Shown: one piece after another, positions 6,852 to 10,432 of the stretch
Numbering within the stretch: position 1 is the stretch's first letter
Layout: the number at the start of each line of letters is the position of its first letter
Notes under the pieces: generated by a model
The model's database searches: none
Told to the model about the DNA's origin: nothing
What the model saw: the letters and a program-made list of their open reading frames with translations, nothing else
Made by a program: the position numbers and the translations under genes
Source of the DNA: Candidatus Mediterraneibacter gallistercoris
GTDB taxonomy: Bacteria > Bacillota_A > Clostridia > Lachnospirales > Lachnospiraceae
Length of the DNA stretch: 10,432 nt
Assembly (NCBI GenBank): GCA_019119745.1
Contig: DWWI01000133.1
Location: 1 to 10,432 of the forward strand
Direction: 5' to 3'

Positions 6852-6880
6852 AGTATACGCAGAAGAAGGAAAAATGGCAA
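6852..6880 (-). promoter_or_regulatory. Promoter of the DUF975–CmpB gene
   Basis: On the minus strand TTGCCA (6880-6875), a 17-bp spacer and TATACT (6857-6852) make a good sigma-A-type promoter in the 76-nt gap. The predicted start near 6845 leaves a leader of about 37 nt before the GTG at 6808. It suggests that this gene can be transcribed apart from the ABC operon, although no terminator separates them. Confidence 0.55.
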
Positions 6881-6884
6881 CCCC

Positions 6885-7334
6885 TTACAGATGTTCCAGC
6901 GGAACGCTGATTTCCTTCCCTTCTTCATCAAGAAGCACATACCGGAACCGGCTCTTTACATTCCTGATGAGCATATAAAAAATTTCTCCCGCTTCCAGAT
7001 CAAATTGTGTCTTCTTTTTCCTTGTAACGTTTACGCTGTCAAAGCACGGACTCTGTTCTACTTCCAACCGTCTGAACTGCTCCGCCGCCATATCATAAAC
7101 ATTCTCGCTATACTCGTTTGCAATCAAGACTCTTTTCAGATATTCGGCATATCCCGGCGGAAGTATTTTCTCCGCCGGAACAAGTATTTCCCTTGTATCG
7201 AATCTGCGCATCTCTGCAATCAGAGCAGCTATCATATCCGGGGATATAATGAGCAGCAAATCATACACCCCTGTGATCTGTATTTTATAACAAGCCTTTT
7301 CATTTTGATCTGCCGGCATTTTAAAGCCATACAT
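6885..7334 (-). CDS. Hypothetical soluble protein, translationally coupled to the ABC permease
   Basis: I do not recognise this 149-residue protein. It has no signal peptide and no clear membrane segment; the most hydrophobic part is VYDLLLIISPDMIAALIAEM (24-42), which contains charges and a proline. The middle is rich in charged and aromatic residues (YAEYLKRVLIANEYSENVYDMAAEQFRRLEVE, 62-93). The C-terminus alternates polar and hydrophobic residues (FDLEAGEIFYMLIRNV, then FRYVLLDEEGKEISVPLEHL) as expected for beta strands. Its ATG overlaps the permease stop as TGATG, with GGAG five bases upstream, a standard coupling arrangement that implies co-production with the transporter. A GTG six bases further upstream (7340) is less likely. 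It may be an accessory or regulator of the transporter, but this is only inferred from position. Confidence 0.75.
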   Translation of the reverse strand: MYGFKMPADQNEKACYKIQITGVYDLLLIISPDMIAALIAEMRRFDTREILVPAEKILPPGYAEYLKRVLIANEYSENVYDMAAEQFRRLEVEQSPCFDSVNVTRKKKTQFDLEAGEIFYMLIRNVKSRFRYVLLDEEGKEISVPLEHL

Positions 7335-9742
7335 CAGCACTCCATCCCTCTTAAACGCTCTACCAGCGCCTCTCTGGCAAAGCTCTTCATAGAAACAACC
7401 GTAATAAGGAGCGGCACGAGGATCAGCACTGCGGCATAACCAAGTGCGAATTCAAATGGAAATCTGAACTGCATATAGACGGCGCCAATCCCCCGGAGCA
7501 TACGGCAGAGGATATATCCGCACAGAGTTCCGACGGTCATAGTCACGCCCACTGTCACGCCTACAAGGAGCAGGCTCTCTCCCAGAAGCATCTTCCGGAT
7601 CTGCCCTTTGCTCATGCCGATGGACTCCAGCATGGCCAATTCCTGCTTGCGGGTCACGATGTTTGTGATGAGCGTATTCATCATGCTGAGGATACTGAAC
7701 ATCATGATAAATATGGCAAAACCGCTTATAGCCCCGAATATCTGGTCCGCACTCTGCCCGTACGCAATACGGCGCTGTGCCAGTGTTTCCATTGTAAGCT
7801 CCGGCCTTTCTCCGACGATCTGGTCCAGCTGTTCTCCCACCGAAGCCTCTTTTGCTGAATCTGTGCTGATAAGGAGACTGCTGTTGATACTGTCATAGGA
7901 AAGCCAGTCAAGCACCGCCTGCTCCGGCATGACGAACCAGCCTTCAATCCCGTTATGATCCCGGTCAAATGCATCGCTGAGCATTCCCGCGATCTCCACT
8001 TCCTTTTCTGCCATGCCGCTGCCGTCATAATAGTGAAGAGTCACTTTATCTCCTGTCTGAAATTTCCAGCCGTAGATTTCTTCCACCGTATCATTTCCCG
8101 CTACGAGCACCTGTTCTCCGCTCAAAAGCGCTTCCGTGTCAGCAGTACCTTCTGTCACATAGGAGTCGATCCCCTGCATCTCTTCTTCTGTAAGAGGATA
8201 AATGATATCATTGCTTCCGTATTCATCATGCTGCGGGAAGTCATACTGCACGCCGAACCCTTTGCGCTCAGTTACCTTCTCCACACCGTCGATGGAAGTG
8301 ATCTGCCCGATCATCTCATCTCCCAGGGGTGTCTCAGCCTGCATTCCGCTCAGCCCGTTTTCGTTCAGTTCAATGGCAGACGGCGAATAACTTATAATAA
8401 ATTCAGCCTCCTGAAAGTCTCCCTGCCTTGCATAGTTCTCTTTGCTGAATGATGACATATAGGTGGCAGCCGTCATGAAAAGGACGCCCCCCAGTCCGAG
8501 GGAAAGCATGGTGATCGCAGTTTTCTTCCGGTTTCTGGAGAAATTCATAATGCCAAGTCCTGCTGGCGTAAGATTACGGCACTGTTTTCTGCCGGAAGTC
8601 TGCTTCATACCGTCCTGCGGCACATAGCGCAGCGCTTCCATAGGAGACACATTGCCTGCAATCTTTGCCGGCTTATGCACGGACAGCATGGTAATAACGT
8701 AAATGATCACAAATACTGCTGCCGCAATGATCAATGTATTCAGTATACTGAATCCCTGTGGTTTCATAAAATATCCTGCCACGCCACCGATGATGATGCC
8801 AATGGGAACAGATCTCAGAAACAGAAGCCGTCCCTCTCTTGAGACAAATTTCTTCAACTGTTTCTTTGTCATGCCGATCGTGCGGAGCTGTCCGAACTGA
8901 TGGATCCTGCCGATCACTGACAGATAGAACACTCCGTAGATCACCAGCACGCAGGCGAGCAGGATCACGCCGCCCACCAGCACACAGAGAATGATCTGCT
9001 GGCTGTCTACAGACAGAGAATCCAGATAAGCCTTGGACGGATTGACATACTCTCTCTCGATCCCGGCGTCACTTCCGATCAGATAGATCACCTCTCTGAG
9101 TTCGTCCGGATACATGGATGCCGCGCCGTAGATCTTGACATAGACCTCGTACGGCATATCCTTTAACTGGCTGCCGTTTTCAGCATACGCTTCGGAAAAG
9201 AATACGGAAAACTGCTTTGCTCCTTCCCCTCCCGCAAGGATACCGGACACAGTAAATGTCTCCTCATTCCCGTCATAGAAGGCAAACGTCACACTGCTGC
9301 CCACTTCCGGCTCGATCCCCATGCGCTCGAGCATAGCTCCCTGTACGGCCACTTCATTTTCCTTCTCCGGCATAGCGCCCTCTTCGAGCTCTCCCACCCG
9401 GATCTCGTCAGAAAGTTCACTCACGTAATAAGGCATCACGGAGAATCCGTCCATGTCGGACAGAACGCCCGTTTTCACGCGGATCTGATATGCGATACGC
9501 TCATCGGAAGCAAGCGCCTGCACCTGTTCATCCGTCAGTTCATAGTATCCTGCCTGCTGGGCATGCATAAGCTGCCGCGCAGTCTCGGTTCTCTGTCCCT
9601 GTACGAACATAAGGATTGCTGTCAGCAGCGCTGCCGCCAGCACGATCGTAATACTAACAAAAATGTTGCGCATCCTGCCTGTCCTCAGGCTCTTCTTTGA
9701 CATGAGCGAGATCATTTGTTTCGCTGTTTTCTTTCCACTCAT
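7334..9742 (-). CDS. ABC transporter permease, FtsX/MacB type, two-domain
   Basis: This cytoplasmic-membrane permease partners the ATPase encoded 13 nt upstream. The 802 residues read as two FtsX-like halves. Half one has a membrane helix at about 26-47, a large extracytoplasmic domain (48-250) and helices near 251-275, 308-326 and 332-352, with GRIHQFGQLRTIGMTKKQLKKF as the cytoplasmic coupling region. Half two has a helix near 408-428, an extracytoplasmic domain (429-665) and helices near 666-690, 722-745 and 763-785, with RKQELAMLESIGMSKGQIRKMLLGES as the matching coupling region. KPAKIAGNVSPMEALRY (357-373) joins them. This gives about eight membrane helices, like duplicated MacB/LolCE-style permeases of Firmicutes and unlike the ten-helix BceB. 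The ATG follows TAAGGAGG, which overlaps the ATPase stop. Substrate unknown; peptide, lipid or antibiotic export or sensing are all possible. Confidence 0.88.
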   Translation of the reverse strand: MSGKKTAKQMISLMSKKSLRTGRMRNIFVSITIVLAAALLTAILMFVQGQRTETARQLMHAQQAGYYELTDEQVQALASDERIAYQIRVKTGVLSDMDGFSVMPYYVSELSDEIRVGELEEGAMPEKENEVAVQGAMLERMGIEPEVGSSVTFAFYDGNEETFTVSGILAGGEGAKQFSVFFSEAYAENGSQLKDMPYEVYVKIYGAASMYPDELREVIYLIGSDAGIEREYVNPSKAYLDSLSVDSQQIILCVLVGGVILLACVLVIYGVFYLSVIGRIHQFGQLRTIGMTKKQLKKFVSREGRLLFLRSVPIGIIIGGVAGYFMKPQGFSILNTLIIAAAVFVIIYVITMLSVHKPAKIAGNVSPMEALRYVPQDGMKQTSGRKQCRNLTPAGLGIMNFSRNRKKTAITMLSLGLGGVLFMTAATYMSSFSKENYARQGDFQEAEFIISYSPSAIELNENGLSGMQAETPLGDEMIGQITSIDGVEKVTERKGFGVQYDFPQHDEYGSNDIIYPLTEEEMQGIDSYVTEGTADTEALLSGEQVLVAGNDTVEEIYGWKFQTGDKVTLHYYDGSGMAEKEVEIAGMLSDAFDRDHNGIEGWFVMPEQAVLDWLSYDSINSSLLISTDSAKEASVGEQLDQIVGERPELTMETLAQRRIAYGQSADQIFGAISGFAIFIMMFSILSMMNTLITNIVTRKQELAMLESIGMSKGQIRKMLLGESLLLVGVTVGVTMTVGTLCGYILCRMLRGIGAVYMQFRFPFEFALGYAAVLILVPLLITVVSMKSFAREALVERLRGMEC

Positions 9743-9755
9743 CCCGAATCCCTCC

Positions 9756-10432
9756 TTACGCTGTCACTCTGCTGTCTGATTCATCTGCGCCCTCATCACT
9801 CTGGATCCGTCCGTCTTCAATGCGGATCCGCCGGTCAGCTTTCTGCGCGATCTCCGGGTTATGGGTTATCATCACGATCGTCTGGTAGAATTTCTCGCTG
9901 GTCATCTTCAGAAGATCGATCACTTTATCGCTGGTCCTGCTGTCCAGATTTCCTGTAGGCTCGTCGCAGAGCAGGAGCGCCGGTTTTGTGATAAGCGCCC
10001 TCGCGATCGCAACTCTCTGCTGCTGTCCGCCGGAGAGGTGGCTGGGATAGTTGGAAAGCTTACCGTCCAGTTCCAGAAAATGTACGATCTCCTTTAAGAA
10101 CTTCTTATCCTCTTTCTTCCCGTCCAGCCTTACCGGAAGCACGATATTTTCATATGCCGTAAGATATGGGATGAGGTTATAATTCTGGAAGATAAATCCG
10201 ATTCTCTTCCTGCGGAATACAGTGAGCTGCTCCTCGCTCATTTCCTCAAGCTTATTTCCCTCAATCTGGACACTGCCGGAAGTGGGGACATCCAGACCGC
10301 CCAGCATATTGAGGAGTGTGGATTTGCCGCTGCCGGATGTCCCGATAACGGCTGCAAACTGTCCGTCCTCGATGGAGACATTCACGTCATCCAGCGCCTT
10401 TACGAGGCTCTCGTCCTTTCCATAATATTTTT
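9756..10432 (-). CDS. ABC transporter ATP-binding protein, MacB/LolD/BceA type (5' end off window)
   Basis: This ATPase powers the neighbouring permease. Counting the first complete codon (10430-10428) as residue 1, 224 residues are visible: [16 protein letters not shown] leads into the nucleotide-binding domain. Walker A is GTSGSGKST (30-38), the Q-loop is in FQNYN (81-85), the signature is LSGGQQQR (132-139), Walker B is [13 protein letters not shown] (151-163) and the switch histidine is in MITHNPE near 190. The [11 protein letters not shown] and EPTGNLD motifs are typical of the MacB/LolD/BceA group. The frame is open to the window edge, and KYYG belongs to the usual first beta strand, so about ten N-terminal residues lie outside. 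A GTG at 10385 is an internal valine codon, not the start. The stop is 13 nt before the permease start and overlaps its ribosome site, so the two are one operon. No promoter is visible in the window. Confidence 0.93.
   Translation of the reverse strand, partial: KYYGKDESLVKALDDVNVSIEDGQFAAVIGTSGSGKSTLLNMLGGLDVPTSGSVQIEGNKLEEMSEEQLTVFRRKRIGFIFQNYNLIPYLTAYENIVLPVRLDGKKEDKKFLKEIVHFLELDGKLSNYPSHLSGGQQQRVAIARALITKPALLLCDEPTGNLDSRTSDKVIDLLKMTSEKFYQTIVMITHNPEIAQKADRRIRIEDGRIQSDEGADESDSRVTA

Noticed and set aside
7335..7340. GTG at 7340 as the start of the small coupled protein.
   Set aside because: It adds only two residues, leaves too little room after the GGAG site, and the ATG overlapping the stop as TGATG is the standard coupled start.
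10383..10385. GTG as the start of the ABC ATPase.
   Set aside because: The reading frame continues upstream to the window edge with sequence ([16 protein letters not shown]) that is normal for the domain, so the GTG is an internal valine codon.
1..10432. tRNA, rRNA, CRISPR array, insertion sequence or attachment site.
   Set aside because: No regularly spaced repeats, transposase or integrase motifs, or tRNA-like folds were seen on either strand.

Overview
The window looks like chromosomal DNA from a low-to-moderate G+C Gram-positive anaerobe, most likely a gut clostridium of the Lachnospiraceae type. This is inferred from protein style (TreP/TreC/TreR of the Firmicutes kind, a DUF975–CmpB membrane protein, an MacB/BceA-like ABC pair), strong GGAGG-like ribosome sites and sigma-A-type promoters. 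Species cannot be fixed from the sequence alone. Nothing indicates a phage, transposon or CRISPR locus.

Left part (1–4927): a complete trehalose utilisation locus. On the minus strand, treP (a PTS permease with EIIB, EIIC and EIIA in one chain) is followed 28 nt later by treC (phosphotrehalase, GH13). Divergent on the plus strand is treR (GntR-family repressor with a UTRA ligand domain). TreP imports trehalose as trehalose 6-phosphate, TreC splits it into glucose and glucose 6-phosphate, and TreR presumably senses trehalose 6-phosphate. The 297-nt gap between treP and treR is rich in signals: two divergent promoters, three copies of the palindrome TGTTTAAACA plus one degenerate copy placed on the promoter cores, a leader hairpin, and an unexplained 10-bp inverted repeat lying exactly midway between the two -35 boxes. 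A clear intrinsic terminator follows treR. The left edge (1–143) holds a long imperfect hairpin and no gene.

Right part (4928–10432): four minus-strand genes, read right to left. An ABC ATPase runs off the right edge and lacks its first residues. It is followed by an 802-residue FtsX/MacB-type permease with two extracellular domains, then by a small soluble protein of unknown function whose start codon overlaps the permease stop. Last is a 626-residue membrane protein joining a DUF975 domain to a CmpB-type domain, with its own good promoter. The first three form a tight operon. The ABC pair may export or sense a peptide or lipid, but the substrate is not visible and no two-component system lies in the window.

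I found no clear new biological system. The best leads are the symmetric inverted repeat in the tre control region, the translationally coupled unknown protein behind the ABC permease, and the DUF975–CmpB fusion.
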